From JANWZL01 sp037445185 (GTDB lineage Bacteria > Pseudomonadota > Gammaproteobacteria > Burkholderiales > Thiobacillaceae), in NCBI GenBank assembly GCA_037445185.1, contig JBBIKZ010000001.1, positions 1 through 64,000 on the forward strand: 64,000 nt of DNA. The letters run 5' to 3'. This document shows positions 28,131 through 37,097 of this stretch, piece after piece. The first letter of the stretch is position 1. Each line of letters starts with the position of its first letter. The position numbers were made by a program, and so were the translations under genes. The notes below the pieces were generated by a model that did not search any database, had not been told where the DNA came from, and saw only the letters and a list, made by a program, of their open reading frames with translations.

Positions 28131-29389
28131 TACCCCCTTCGCATCGACTCGAAGAAGGCGTCGTTGTCCTTGGTGACGCGGATCTTGTCGAGCAGGAATT
28201 CCATGGCCTCGAGGTCGTCCATGGGATAGAGCAGTTTTCTCAATACCCAGATCTTCTGCAGGATCTCCGGCTTGATGAGCAGCTCTTCCTTGCGGGTGCC
28301 GGAGCGGTTGACGTTGATGGCGGGATAGACCCGCTTTTCCGCCATGCGCCGGTCGAGGTGGATCTCCAGGTTGCCGGTGCCCTTGAATTCCTCGTAGATC
28401 ACGTCGTCCATGCGGCTGCCGGTGTCGATGAGCGCGGTGGCCAGGATGGTGAGTGAACCGCCCTCCTCGATGTTGCGCGCCGCGCCGAAGAAGCGCTTGG
28501 GCTTCTGCAGGGCATTGGCGTCCACGCCGCCGGTGAGCACCTTGCCCGAGGCCGGCTGCACGGTGTTGTAGGCGCGCGCCAGCCGCGTAATGGAGTCGAG
28601 CAGGATGACCACGTCCTTCTTGTGCTCGACCAGGCGCTTGGCCTTCTCCAGCACCATCTCCGCCACCTGCACGTGGCGGCTGGCCGGCTCATCGAAGGTG
28701 GAGGCCACCACCTCGCCTTTGACGGTGCGCGTCATCTCGGTCACCTCCTCGGGGCGCTCGTCGATGAGCAGGACGATCAGCACGGCCTCGGGGTGGTTGG
28801 CGGTGATGGCGTGGGCGATGTGCTGCAGCATCACCGTCTTGCCCGACTTGGGCGGCGCGACGATCAAGCCCCGCGAGCCCTTGCCGATGGGCGAGATGAT
28901 GTCGATCACCCGCCCGGTGAGGTTTTCCTCCGCCTTGATGTCCCGTTCCAGCTTGTAGGGCTGGTTCGGGAACAGGGGCGTCAGGTTCTCGAACATGATC
29001 TTGTGCTTGAGCGCCTCGGGCGGCTCGCCGTTGACCTTGTCGAGCTTGGTGAGCGCAAAGTAGCGCTCGCCGTCCTTGGGCGTGCGCACCTCGCCCTCGA
29101 TGGTGTCGCCGGTGCGCAGATTGAAGCGGCGCACCTGCGAGGGCGAGACATAGATGTCGTCGGTATTGGCCAGATAGGAGGTGTCCGGCGAGCGCAGGAA
29201 ACCGAAACCGTCCGGCAGCACCTCCAGCACGCCGTCCCCGTAGATGATCTCGCCCTGTTTGGCCTTGGTTTTCAGCAGGGCGAAGATGAGCTCCTGCTTG
29301 CGCATGCGGTTGGCATTCTCGATGCCGCTCGCCTCTGCCATCGCCAGCAGTTCGCTGACGTGCAGTTGTTTCAATTCCGATAGGTGCAT
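28130..29389 (-). CDS. rho: Transcription termination factor Rho
   Basis: 419 residues, the same length as in E. coli. ATG 29389 is chosen because [15 protein letters not shown] is the standard start; the longer frame adds unrelated residues. The cold-shock-like RNA-binding domain ([14 protein letters not shown]) and the ATPase ([11 protein letters not shown]alker [16 protein letters not shown]alker B) are complete, with the Q loop and R loop regions present. Confidence 0.97.
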   Translation of the reverse strand: MHLSELKQLHVSELLAMAEASGIENANRMRKQELIFALLKTKAKQGEIIYGDGVLEVLPDGFGFLRSPDTSYLANTDDIYVSPSQVRRFNLRTGDTIEGEVRTPKDGERYFALTKLDKVNGEPPEALKHKIMFENLTPLFPNQPYKLERDIKAEENLTGRVIDIISPIGKGSRGLIVAPPKSGKTVMLQHIAHAITANHPEAVLIVLLIDERPEEVTEMTRTVKGEVVASTFDEPASRHVQVAEMVLEKAKRLVEHKKDVVILLDSITRLARAYNTVQPASGKVLTGGVDANALQKPKRFFGAARNIEEGGSLTILATALIDTGSRMDDVIYEEFKGTGNLEIHLDRRMAEKRVYPAINVNRSGTRKEELLIKPEILQKIWVLRKLLYPMDDLEAMEFLLDKIRVTKDNDAFFESMRRG

Positions 29390-29457
29390 GTTGTCGATGC
29401 TGCTGGGGGTAGGACCGGCGCTTGGCCGGGGGCGGGGGAAAGGCGGATCGGGAAGGG

Positions 29458-29481
29458 GCGCCCGGAAGGACATCCGGGCGC
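29458..29481 (-). terminator. Hairpin in the trxA-rho gap
   Basis: Perfect 8-bp stem GCGCCCGG / CCGGGCGC with an 8-base loop, without a T-run. It could be a trxA 3' end or part of a rho leader. rho is autoregulated in its leader in other bacteria, but nothing here proves it. Confidence 0.35.
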
Positions 29482-29498
29482 GGGGAGACTAGCGAAGT

Positions 29499-29825
29499 TC
29501 AGATGTTGCTGTCAACAAAGGCGGTGAGCTGCGACTTGGACAGCGCGCCCACCTTGGTCGCCTCCACGTTGCCGTTCTTGAAGATCATCAGGGTCGGGAT
29601 GCCGCGGATGCCGTACTTGGGCGGGATCTGCTGGTTTTCGTCGATGTTGAGCTTGCAGACCTTGAGACGGCCGCTGTACTCCTTGGCCACCTCGTCGAGT
29701 ATGGGGGAGATCATCTTGCAGGGGCCACACCAGTCCGCCCAGTAGTCGACCAACACCGGCATGGGCGATTGCAGGACCTCCTGCTCGAAGGTGTCGTCTG
29801 TCACGTAGTGGATGTGCTCGCTCAT
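29499..29825 (-). CDS. trxA: Thioredoxin 1
   Basis: 108 residues with [10 protein letters not shown] active site and the cis-Pro loop [11 protein letters not shown]. General cytoplasmic disulfide reductase. It lies upstream of rho in the same direction, the common proteobacterial arrangement, and is divergent from fdxA. Confidence 0.96.
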   Translation of the reverse strand: MSEHIHYVTDDTFEQEVLQSPMPVLVDYWADWCGPCKMISPILDEVAKEYSGRLKVCKLNIDENQQIPPKYGIRGIPTLMIFKNGNVEATKVGALSKSQLTAFVDSNI

Positions 29826-29925
29826 CTTGGAATCCTCGCTTTTGAAGGGGGTGGCGTTAGGGCTATGATAAGCGCCAGCGGAAAGTTGACGCTATGCTAG
29901 CGAAAAAGCCACGGAGAAGAAAGGC

Positions 29926-30249
29926 ATGACCTACGTCGTAACCGAGAACTGCATCCAGTGCAAATATACCGACTGCGTGGACGTCTGTCCGGTGGACTGC
30001 TTTCACGAAGGGCCCAACTTCCTGGTCATCGACCCCGACGAGTGCATCGACTGCACCCTGTGCGTGGCGGAGTGTCCCGCCGAGGCCATCTTCGCCGAGG
30101 ATGACGTGCCGGACGATCAGCGCCATTTCATCCAGCTCAATGCCGAACTGGCGAAGCTCTGGCCGGTCATCGTCGAGAAGAAGGATCCCCTGCCCGATGC
30201 CGACGCGTGGAACGGCAAACCGGACAAGCTCAAGCTGCTGCAGCGCTGA
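29926..30249 (+). CDS. fdxA: 7Fe ferredoxin FdxA
   Basis: 107 residues, with [18 protein letters not shown] for the mixed [3Fe-4S]/[4Fe-4S] binding and [12 protein letters not shown] for the [4Fe-4S] cluster. This spacing and the long C-terminal tail match Azotobacter FdI-type ferredoxins. AGAAGAAAGG precedes the ATG. It is followed by a palindromic mobile element. Confidence 0.95.
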   Translation: MTYVVTENCIQCKYTDCVDVCPVDCFHEGPNFLVIDPDECIDCTLCVAECPAEAIFAEDDVPDDQRHFIQLNAELAKLWPVIVEKKDPLPDADAWNGKPDKLKLLQR

Positions 30250-30253
30250 CCCT

Positions 30254-30452
30254 CGATAGGGTACCTCGAAAAACCTACTGCGCACCCCGATTGCTGCGTT
30301 GGGCGGTGTTGGCTCCGGTCGCTACGCTTGACATCGGCTGCGCCGAAACTCGCCATGGAAGGATATTGTCCATGGCTCGTTTTCTCGGTCGCTGCGGCTG
30401 CGTCCGCCTTGCACTCGCGCCGCTCGCGACGGTTTTTCGAGGTGCCCGATAG
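30254..30452. mobile_element. 187-bp palindromic element with CGATAG duplication
   Basis: The element (30260-30446) has 16-bp inverted ends with one mismatch: GGTACCTCGAAAAACC and GGTTTTTCGAGGTGCC. It is flanked by CGATAG at 30254-30259 and 30447-30452. There is no ORF. It sits just after fdxA. The remaining 90 bp up to the nadA stop show nothing. Confidence 0.65.
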
Positions 30453-30542
30453 CCGTGGGGCCGCCGCCGCGCATGACAAGCGGCTGCCGAGGACTCGGTT
30501 CGCGCCTGCGGCCATCAACCGTCTGCTCCTCCGCAGGGGCGT

Positions 30543-31610
30543 TCAATCTCCGCTCATGCCCGCCACCCGGATGCCGCTCTGACCGGCGAACTCCAACATG
30601 CGGTTGATGGGGCGCACCGCCCGTACACGTATGTCTTCAGGGATGTGAATCTCGTTCTCCCCCGTCTCCAGTACGTGCGCGAGCTTCCTCAGGCCGTTCA
30701 TCGCCATCCACGGGCAGTGGGCGCAGGACACACAGGTCGCCCCCTTGCCGCCGGTGGGGGCCTCCAGCAGCAGCTTCTGCGGGGCAGCCTCGCGCATCTT
30801 GTAGAAGATGCCGATGTCGGTGGCGACGATGAAGCTCGGATTGGGCAGTTCGTGCACGGCGCGGATCAATTGCGTGGTGGACCCCACCACATCGGCCATG
30901 GCGATCACCTCCGCCGGCGATTCGGGGTGGACGAGGATGCCTGCCTCCGGGTGCAGCCGCTTGAGCTCACGGATGCCCTCGGCCTTGAACTTCTCGTGCA
31001 CCACGCAGGCGCCCTGCCAGAGGATCATGTCCGCGCCTGTGGTGCGTTGCACGTAGTCACCCAGGTAGCGGTCCGGCGCCCAGAGGATCTTCTCGCCCCG
31101 CGCGGCCAGATGCTGTACCACCTTCACAGCGATGCTGGAGGTGACCACCCAGTCGGCGCGCGCCTTCACCGCCGCCGAGGTGTTGGCATAGACCACCACC
31201 GTGCGATCGGGGTGGGCGTCGCAGAAGGGGATGAACGTCTCGGCGGGACAGGACAGGTCCAGTGAACACTCGGCCTTGAGATCGGGCATCAGCACCCGTT
31301 TTTCTGGGTTGAGGATCTTGGCCGTCTCGCCCATGAAACGCACGCCGGCCACCACCAGGGTCTTGGCCTGCGAGGCATGGCCGAAGCGCGCCATCTCCAG
31401 GGAGTCCGACACGCAGCCGCCGGTCTCCTCGGCCAGGCGCTGCAGGTCGGCCGAGGTGTAGTAGTGCGCCACCAGCACGGCGTCCTGTTCCTTGAGCAGC
31501 CGCTTGATGCGCGCGACGAGCTCAGTGCGTTCGGCCTCGCTCAGGCTCTCCTCGACGACGGGCGGCACGTCCAGCACTGGCTGGGAGGGTGGGAAAGCGG
31601 CAGGGGTCAT
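30543..31610 (-). CDS. nadA: Quinolinate synthase NadA
   Basis: 355 residues. A [4Fe-4S] enzyme condensing iminoaspartate with dihydroxyacetone phosphate in NAD synthesis. Motifs include [36 protein letters not shown] and the late [14 protein letters not shown], which includes a cluster cysteine. It is divergent from hda. Confidence 0.96.
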   Translation of the reverse strand: MTPAAFPPSQPVLDVPPVVEESLSEAERTELVARIKRLLKEQDAVLVAHYYTSADLQRLAEETGGCVSDSLEMARFGHASQAKTLVVAGVRFMGETAKILNPEKRVLMPDLKAECSLDLSCPAETFIPFCDAHPDRTVVVYANTSAAVKARADWVVTSSIAVKVVQHLAARGEKILWAPDRYLGDYVQRTTGADMILWQGACVVHEKFKAEGIRELKRLHPEAGILVHPESPAEVIAMADVVGSTTQLIRAVHELPNPSFIVATDIGIFYKMREAAPQKLLLEAPTGGKGATCVSCAHCPWMAMNGLRKLAHVLETGENEIHIPEDIRVRAVRPINRMLEFAGQSGIRVAGMSGD

Positions 31611-31743
31611 GATGGTTGTACCTGGTCCGGGGCGGTGACTGACTAACTACGCATCATAGTCACAATTGGGGGCCATAGGCAGGACTGTCAAGGCAGGGCT
31701 GTCAAGAGACGGTCTGCCCCCCCAGTTGGTAGACTGCCGGACC

Positions 31744-32406
31744 ATGCGACAACTGATCCTCGACATCCGACCCGACGCGCCACCCAATCTCGCTAACTTT
31801 CTGCCAGGGGCCAATGCGGAGGCCTTGGAGGCCTTGCGTGCAGCGTCGGCGGGCAGCGCCGCGCAGACGGTGATCTATCTCTGGGGGGTGCCGGGTGTCG
31901 GCAGGACCCACCTGCTGCGCGCCACGGTAGCAGCGGCACGGGCGCTGGGCCGGCCGGCCCGCTACGTGCCGGCCGGCGCGCCGCTGCCCGAGGCCCCGTT
32001 CGGATTGCTGGCGGTGGACGATGTGCAGGCCCTCGACGCGACCGGCCAGATTGCCCTGTTCGACCGCATCAACTCGGCCCGGGAGGGTCAGGGGATGGTT
32101 GTGGCTGCCGGTGACGCCGCCCCCGCCCGCCTGGCCTTGCGGCCGGATCTGGCGAGCCGCCTGGCATGGGGGCTGGTCTTCGCGTTGCAGCCCTTGCACG
32201 ACGACCACAAGCGCCTGGCCCTCCTCGAGCGGGCCCGCGCCCGCGGCATGGCGCTGCCCGAAGAGGTCGCGCGCTACCTGCTCAGCCATTGTCGGCGCGA
32301 CCTGCCCAACCTGTTGGCGCTCGTCGATGCGCTGGATGCCTACTCGCTTAGCCGCAAACGGCCGATTACCCTGGCCTTGCTCAAATCCATGCTCAAGGCA
32401 GACTAG
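31744..32406 (+). CDS. hda: DnaA regulatory inactivator Hda
   Basis: 220 residues, a DnaA-like AAA+ domain without a DNA-binding domain. It promotes DnaA-ATP hydrolysis with the sliding clamp. MRQLILDIRP carries the N-terminal clamp-binding QL motif. The P-loop GVPGVGRTHLL uses Arg in place of the usual Lys, as in Hda, and GLLAVDDVQALD is the Walker B. ATG 31744 follows a longer open frame that lacks similarity. Confidence 0.92.
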   Translation: MRQLILDIRPDAPPNLANFLPGANAEALEALRAASAGSAAQTVIYLWGVPGVGRTHLLRATVAAARALGRPARYVPAGAPLPEAPFGLLAVDDVQALDATGQIALFDRINSAREGQGMVVAAGDAAPARLALRPDLASRLAWGLVFALQPLHDDHKRLALLERARARGMALPEEVARYLLSHCRRDLPNLLALVDALDAYSLSRKRPITLALLKSMLKAD

Positions 32407-32411
32407 CGACG

Positions 32412-33482
32412 ATGCACCTGGCCGCCTGCATCAGTCATCACGGACGCGGGCATCTGGCCCAGACCGCGCCGGTGCTCAACGCCTTGCCGGCGCTGTGGCC
32501 CGGGCTGCGACTGACGGTGATCTCGGCCTTGCCCCCAGCCGTGCTGGCCAGCCGCATCCGCGTCCCTTTCAGCCATCTGCCGGATGCGCTCGACTGCGGC
32601 ATGATCATGCAGGATGCCCTGCGCATCGACCTCAAGGCGAGCCTCGAGGCTTATCGTGCCTGCCACGCCGCGTGGCCGATGCGCGTGTCGAGGCTGGCGG
32701 AGCGCTTGCAGCACGAACGCGTCGATGCCGTGCTGAGCAACATCGCCTATCTGCCGCTCGCTGCCGCCCAGGCCGCTGGCTTGTGCGCCGCGGCCTTGTG
32801 CTCCCTCAACTGGCACGACATCTTCCGCCACTACCTGGGCGAGATGGATGACGCGGGGGAGATCCTGGGCCAGATGTCGGCGGCCTATCGGAGCGCCGCG
32901 GTCTTTTACCGGCCGGCGCCGGCCATGTCCATGCCCGGCCTGGCCCATACCGTCGCCGTGCCCCCCATCGCCGAGGCCGGCATCGCGCGGCGGGAGGAAC
33001 TGCGCCGCCGGCTCGATCTACCCGCAGGCTGCCGGCTGGTGCTCGTCGGCATGGGGGGTATCGCTTACCGTTTACCGGGAACGCATTGGAGCCGGGGCCG
33101 GGACCTGGTCTGGCTGGTGCCCGACGACTGGGCGCGGGACGGCAGGCGCGTCCATGGCCTCTCCGAGACGGGCATGCCATTCGGCGATCTGCTCGCGTCC
33201 TGTGATGCCCTGATCACCAAGCCGGGTTATGGCAGCTTCGTCGAGGCAGCGGCGGCCGGCGTGCCCGTGCTCTATCTGCCGCGACCGGACTGGCCGGAGA
33301 CCCCCTACCTGGTGGACTGGCTGCATCGCCATGTCCATGCCCTAGAGATCGACGAGGCCGCCTGGGCGGAGGGTGGGGTCGCGGACGCCCTCGCGCGGCT
33401 TTGGGCGCGACCACCGCGCCCGCGGCTACGACCGACGGGTGCCCAGGTGGTGGCGGGCCGGCTACGGGAACTGTTCGGCTAG
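32412..33482 (+). CDS. GT-B glycosyltransferase-like protein of unknown substrate
   Basis: 356 residues. The N-terminus CISHHGRGHLAQTAPVL resembles the acceptor-side loop of GT-B enzymes (SGHGRGH pattern). The C-terminal half has ALITKPGYGSFVEAAAAGVP and LYLPRPDWPE, the nucleotide-sugar binding region of MurG/YjiC-like proteins. It starts 5 bp after hda, so it is co-transcribed. I cannot name the sugar or acceptor. Confidence 0.7.
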   Translation: MHLAACISHHGRGHLAQTAPVLNALPALWPGLRLTVISALPPAVLASRIRVPFSHLPDALDCGMIMQDALRIDLKASLEAYRACHAAWPMRVSRLAERLQHERVDAVLSNIAYLPLAAAQAAGLCAAALCSLNWHDIFRHYLGEMDDAGEILGQMSAAYRSAAVFYRPAPAMSMPGLAHTVAVPPIAEAGIARREELRRRLDLPAGCRLVLVGMGGIAYRLPGTHWSRGRDLVWLVPDDWARDGRRVHGLSETGMPFGDLLASCDALITKPGYGSFVEAAAAGVPVLYLPRPDWPETPYLVDWLHRHVHALEIDEAAWAEGGVADALARLWARPPRPRLRPTGAQVVAGRLRELFG

Positions 33483-33508
33483 AGGCGTGCGGGTCGTGCC
33501 TGCAGCGC

Positions 33509-33880
33509 TCAGCCCGCCTGCTGCTGCTCGCGAGCGATCTCCTCGTGCACCTTGGCCATGTCCAATTCCCTTGCCCGCGCGATGAGGTCGTCCAAGGCGC
33601 TCGCGGGCAGGGCGCCCGGTTGTGCATAGATTATGACCTTTTCTCGGAAGATCATCAGGGTGGGGATGGAGCGGATCTGGAAGTGGGCGGCCAGGGCTTG
33701 TTCCTCTTGCGTGTTGACCTTGGCGAAGACGATATCCGGGTGCTTCTCCGACGCCGCCTCGAATACCGGGGCGAAGCCGCGGCAGGGTCCGCACCACGGG
33801 GCCCAGAAGTCGACGATGACGAAGTCGTTGTTGAGTACGGTCTGTTCGAAATTGGCTTGATTGAGTTCGACGACGGCCAT
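33509..33880 (-). CDS. Thioredoxin-family protein with C-terminal extension
   Basis: 123 residues. WAPWCGPCRGFAPVFE is the redox site and IRSIPTLMIFRE the cis-Pro loop. About 15 charged residues (KVHEEIAREQQQAG) extend past the normal end. The ATG at 33880 gives MAVVELNQANFEQTV. It is the second thioredoxin in the window; its partner is unknown. Confidence 0.9.
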   Translation of the reverse strand: MAVVELNQANFEQTVLNNDFVIVDFWAPWCGPCRGFAPVFEAASEKHPDIVFAKVNTQEEQALAAHFQIRSIPTLMIFREKVIIYAQPGALPASALDDLIARARELDMAKVHEEIAREQQQAG

Positions 33881-33968
33881 GGGTGTCTTCCCTATGAGTT
33901 GATCAGATAGCCCGGTGGATCGGTGGCCAGCCCGGCTGCCGCGCCATCGCGACGGCGCAGCGGACACG

Positions 33969-33993
33969 AAAAAGCCGACCTGACGGTCGGCTT
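33969..33993 (-). terminator. Rho-independent terminator (minus strand)
   Basis: Stem AAGCCGACC / GGTCGGCTT with loop TGAC. Read on the minus strand it is followed by five T. It ends the small gene at 34020-34268. Confidence 0.8.
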
Positions 33994-34019
33994 GCACACA
34001 TATCACGTGGTTGGCGCCT

Positions 34020-34268
34020 TCACCCAGCCGCCAGCAGACGGGGCCTGGTCTCCCCGGAACGCCGCCACAGGTTGGGGCTCACCTTGAGATTCGCCTTCAC
34101 CTCGGCGCGCTGGACGGCCGTGACAAGCTCGGTCGCCAAGGCACGGGCCTGACTGGGGGTCAGGGTGAGTGCGGTCCCATGGGTTCCCTCCACGCTGATG
34201 GTCACCCGATCTTGTCCGTCTATAGTCGTCGTCAGTTGTACTTGCACCTGGGTCACCTGTGATGTCAT
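34020..34268 (-). CDS. Conserved-looking hypothetical protein, 82 aa
   Basis: Not recognised. The 82 residues start at ATG 34268 after AGGGAGAA. They contain regular beta-strand-like segments (VQVQLTTTIDGQDRVTISVEG) and an Ala-rich helix (TPSQARALATELVTAV), with no Cys and no signal peptide. A good ribosome-binding site and a following intrinsic terminator make it likely to be a real single-gene unit. Confidence 0.65.
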   Translation of the reverse strand: MTSQVTQVQVQLTTTIDGQDRVTISVEGTHGTALTLTPSQARALATELVTAVQRAEVKANLKVSPNLWRRSGETRPRLLAAG

Positions 34269-34450
34269 GTCGTTCTCCCTACTGCCTGTCCTCGTTGTGC
34301 ATCCATGTGCAGCATGAAGCGTGCCAGAGGAAGGCCATCGGCACTGCAGCAACATGCCCTATTCAATCATGGGCATTTGAAGAATTTATGATCTCGCTGC
34401 GCCGGCGCTTTGCCGGAACGTCAACAGGACTGTCGGGATATCGACAAGTG

Positions 34451-34595
34451 TCGGTTCCGCACGGCCGTTCCGAAGGAACCGACATTCCCCCCCGGGGGGA
34501 GACGAGCGCAGCGAGTAGGGGGCCGTCGCATCTCGGTTCCGCACGGCCGTTCCGAAGGAACCGACATTCCCCCCCGGGGGGAGACGAGCGCAGCG
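34451..34595. repeat. Two identical 63-bp hairpin repeats
   Basis: The units at 34451-34513 and 34533-34595 are identical across 63 bp and separated by 19 bp. Each holds a hairpin (TCGGTTCC ... GGAACCGA) and a CCCCCCGGGGGG palindrome, ending GACGAGCGCAGCG. They lie in a 409-bp gap (34269-34677) with no supportable gene apart from the terminator at 34632. Confidence 0.75.
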
Positions 34596-34631
34596 CGTTA
34601 GGGACCCGTCATAGTCGGGCCGCTTGACGAC

Positions 34632-34658
34632 AAAAAAGGCGAGCCGGAGGCTCGCCTT
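34632..34658 (-). terminator. Rho-independent terminator of the histone-like gene
   Basis: Stem AAGGCGAGCC / GGCTCGCCTT, loop GGA, followed by six T on the minus strand, 20 bp after the stop codon at 34678. Confidence 0.85.
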
Positions 34659-34677
34659 CGGCTTACTGTGGACGGCC

Positions 34678-35115
34678 TCAGGCCACGGCCTTTTTGGCTG
34701 CGGTCTTCTTGGCGGCAGCGGGTTTGGCCGCCGCGGGTTTGGCGGCTGCCTTCTTCTCTGCCGCCGCGGGCTTGGCGGCGGGCTTGGCCGATGCTTTCTT
34801 GGCGGTGGCGGCTTTCGCGGCCGGGGCTGCAGCGGCCTTGGCCGGCGACTTCTTGGCCGCGGCGGGCTTGTCGGCCGGGGCAGCCGCTGCCTTGACGGCG
34901 GATGTCTTGGCTGCGGGTGCGGCCGCCGCCTTCTTCGCCGGGGCCTTCTGCGCGGTCGTGGTCTTGGCGGCGGTGGAGGCGCTCACGGCAGCCGATTGGG
35001 TGGCTGCCGCCTTCGCGGCAGGCTTTTTGGCGGGGGCGGCCGCCTTGGCGGCAGGCTTCTTGGCGGCGGTTGCTGCCTTGGCGGCGGTGGTGCTTGCGGA
35101 TTTGGCTGCGGGCAT
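34678..35115 (-). CDS. Histone H1-like Ala/Lys-rich nucleoid protein
   Basis: 145 residues made almost entirely of Ala, Lys, Pro, Ser and Thr in AAKKPAAKAA-type repeats, like bacterial H1-like proteins (HctB/BPH1, AlgP C-terminus). It probably binds DNA through its positive charge. ATG 35115 begins MPAAKSAST. The long plus-strand frames across it are mirror artefacts of the repeat. The copy number of repeats is likely variable between strains. Confidence 0.85.
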   Translation of the reverse strand: MPAAKSASTTAAKAATAAKKPAAKAAAPAKKPAAKAAATQSAAVSASTAAKTTTAQKAPAKKAAAAPAAKTSAVKAAAAPADKPAAAKKSPAKAAAAPAAKAATAKKASAKPAAKPAAAEKKAAAKPAAAKPAAAKKTAAKKAVA

Positions 35116-35288
35116 CTCACACTCCTTTGATGGCGGCCCTGTATGAGGCCGAAAATCCTTGCAGTTCAAGGGTTTCCGCGCTTTTCCTGCGCGTTGTCGT
35201 AATTCTAGAACAAAAAATCGGCGCCACTGCAAGAATCTATGCGCCTTGACGACCCATGGTGCACATCAAAGGGCTTCATCGCGTGGTT

Positions 35289-36533
35289 TCAAGGCAACAG
35301 ATGTTCGCCGGCGATGAGATCGGCGAGGGTCTCCCGCGCCCGCACGAGGTGCGCCTCGAGCCCGTCCACCATGATCTCGGCCGCGCGCGGACGGCTGTTG
35401 TAGTTGGAGCTCATGCTCATGCCGTAGGCGCCCGCGGAGCCTATGGCGAGAAGGTCGCCCTCGCCGAGAGCCAGGTCGCGATCGCGCGCGAGGAAGTCGC
35501 CGCTCTCGCACACCGGCCCCACGATCTGATAGCGGCGTGGGTCGCCTGCGCGCGCGCGCACGGGCTGGACGTCGTGCCAGGCATCGTAGAGCGACGGGCG
35601 CATGAGGTCGTTCATGGCCGCATCCACCACGGCGTAGTCGCGGGTCTCGCCGTGTTTGAGATACAGCACGCGCGTAATGAGCACACCGGCATTGGCCACC
35701 AGCGAGCGTCCCGGCTCGACGATCAGCCGTTCGCGACGCCCGGCCATCTGGCCCAACAGCACCTGTGTGTAATCGCTCACCGCCGGCGGCGTCTCCCCGC
35801 CGTAGCGCACTCCCAGGCCGCCGCCCATGTCGATGTGTTCCAGCCGGATGCCGGCGTCCGCCAGGCGGTCCGCCAGGGTCAGGACCCGCTCCAGGGCCTG
35901 GGCGAACGGACCGGTGTCCAGGAGCTGGGAGCCGATATGGCAGTCGATGCCGGTCACGTGGAGATGGGGCAGCTCTACCGCCTTGAGGTAGAGGTCGTAG
36001 GCCCGATCGTAGGGGATGCCGAACTTGCTCTCCTTGAGCCCCGTGGCGATGTAGGGATGCGTGCGGGCATCGACGTCGGGGTTGATCCTGAGGGCGATGC
36101 GGGCGGGACGACCCACCCCGGCCGCCACACGGTTGAGATGGACGAGCTCGCTCTCCGATTCGACGTTGAAGCACAGGATGCCGGACTCCAGCGCCGTGCG
36201 CATCTCCTCTTCCGTCTTGCCCACGCCGGAGAACACCACCTTGCCCGGGTCTCCGCCCGCCGCCAGGACCCTGGCGAGCTCCCCGCCCGACACGATGTCG
36301 AAGCCGGCACCGAGGCGGGCGAACACGTTGAGCACGGCGAGGTTGGAATTGGCCTTGACCGCGTAGCAGATCAGATGCGGGTGAGCCGCCAGGGCCCTTG
36401 CATAGGCCTGATAGGCCTGGGTCAGGGCGGCACGCGAGTAGACGTAACAGGGGGTGCCCCAGGTGGCGGCGATGCGCTCGAGCGATACGCCCTCGCAGTG
36501 CAGCACCCCATCGATGCAGCGGAAGGGATTCAT
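35289..36533 (-). CDS. lysA: Diaminopimelate decarboxylase
   Basis: 414 residues, PLP enzyme making lysine. The PLP lysine is in CYAVKANSNLAVL, the barrel end shows HIDMGGGLGVRYG and IVEPGRSLVANAG, and the active-site Cys in VGPVCESGDFLARD is present. The start overlaps the lptM stop by 4 bp (ATGA). Confidence 0.96.
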   Translation of the reverse strand: MNPFRCIDGVLHCEGVSLERIAATWGTPCYVYSRAALTQAYQAYARALAAHPHLICYAVKANSNLAVLNVFARLGAGFDIVSGGELARVLAAGGDPGKVVFSGVGKTEEEMRTALESGILCFNVESESELVHLNRVAAGVGRPARIALRINPDVDARTHPYIATGLKESKFGIPYDRAYDLYLKAVELPHLHVTGIDCHIGSQLLDTGPFAQALERVLTLADRLADAGIRLEHIDMGGGLGVRYGGETPPAVSDYTQVLLGQMAGRRERLIVEPGRSLVANAGVLITRVLYLKHGETRDYAVVDAAMNDLMRPSLYDAWHDVQPVRARAGDPRRYQIVGPVCESGDFLARDRDLALGEGDLLAIGSAGAYGMSMSSNYNSRPRAAEIMVDGLEAHLVRARETLADLIAGEHLLP

Positions 36534-36667
36534 GGGCGTTGCGCTGCCTGGCCCGTCGCCTGAGTGCCTTGCGTCTGGGGCGGTGTGTCCGGCAGGTAGA
36601 GCGGTCCGCGTTTGCCACAGCCGATCAGCAAGAGCATGACCAACAACACAGGGAGGGTCGATCGCAT
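36530..36667 (-). CDS. lptM: Small lipoprotein LptM (YifL family)
   Basis: 45 residues. A signal peptide ends in the lipobox LLLIGCGKRGPLYLP, the hallmark of LptM, which helps mature the LptD/LptE lipopolysaccharide translocon in E. coli. ATG 36667 is chosen over a longer frame because it begins the signal peptide. It sits between cyaY and lysA, the normal location. Confidence 0.9.
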   Translation of the reverse strand: MRSTLPVLLVMLLLIGCGKRGPLYLPDTPPQTQGTQATGQAAQRP

Positions 36668-36740
36668 CGGGGGAACGGATACAATGAGGGTGGACGTCGC
36701 GTGCGATGCACGCGGGCAGAGTCTAGCATGGGGACAGGAC

Positions 36741-37058
36741 ATGGATGATGGCGATTACGGTCGTCTGGCCGATGAAGCGATGCAGCGCATCGAGGCGGGT
36801 CTGGATGCCGCCGACGGCGATTTCGACCATGAATTGGCTGCCGGCGGCGTGCTGGAGATCGCCTGCGCGAACGGTTCCAAGATCGTCGTGAACCGTCAGG
36901 CCGCCGCGCACGAGATCTGGGTGGCCGCGCGTTCGGGCGGTTTCCACTATCGCTGGGATGGCAGCCGCTGGCGGGATACGCGATCCGGGGAAGAGTTGTT
37001 TGCCGCGCTCGAACGCCTGCTGGCCGAACAGGGGGCCGGCACGGTCCGGTTCGCCTGA
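36741..37058 (+). CDS. cyaY: Iron-sulfur assembly protein CyaY (frataxin)
   Basis: 105 residues. The acidic first helix (DYGRLADEAMQRIEAGLDAAD) and the sheet with GSKIVVNRQAAAHEIWVAA and GGFHYRW are typical. It regulates Fe-S cluster assembly. ATG 36741 gives the expected start. It is divergent from lptM-lysA. Confidence 0.94.
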   Translation: MDDGDYGRLADEAMQRIEAGLDAADGDFDHELAAGGVLEIACANGSKIVVNRQAAAHEIWVAARSGGFHYRWDGSRWRDTRSGEELFAALERLLAEQGAGTVRFA

Positions 37059-37097
37059 ACGCTCGGGCCGGCGAGGCTGTGGGCGGCGGTGCGCGTC

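Noticed and set aside
34451..34595. CRISPR array
   Set aside because: Only two repeat units with a 19-bp spacer, each unit 63 bp with internal palindromes, and no cas genes.
34624..35146. Glycine-rich and alanine/phenylalanine-rich plus-strand frames over the histone-like gene
   Set aside because: They are mirror translations of the Ala/Lys repeat; the minus-strand frame has the start, composition and terminator.
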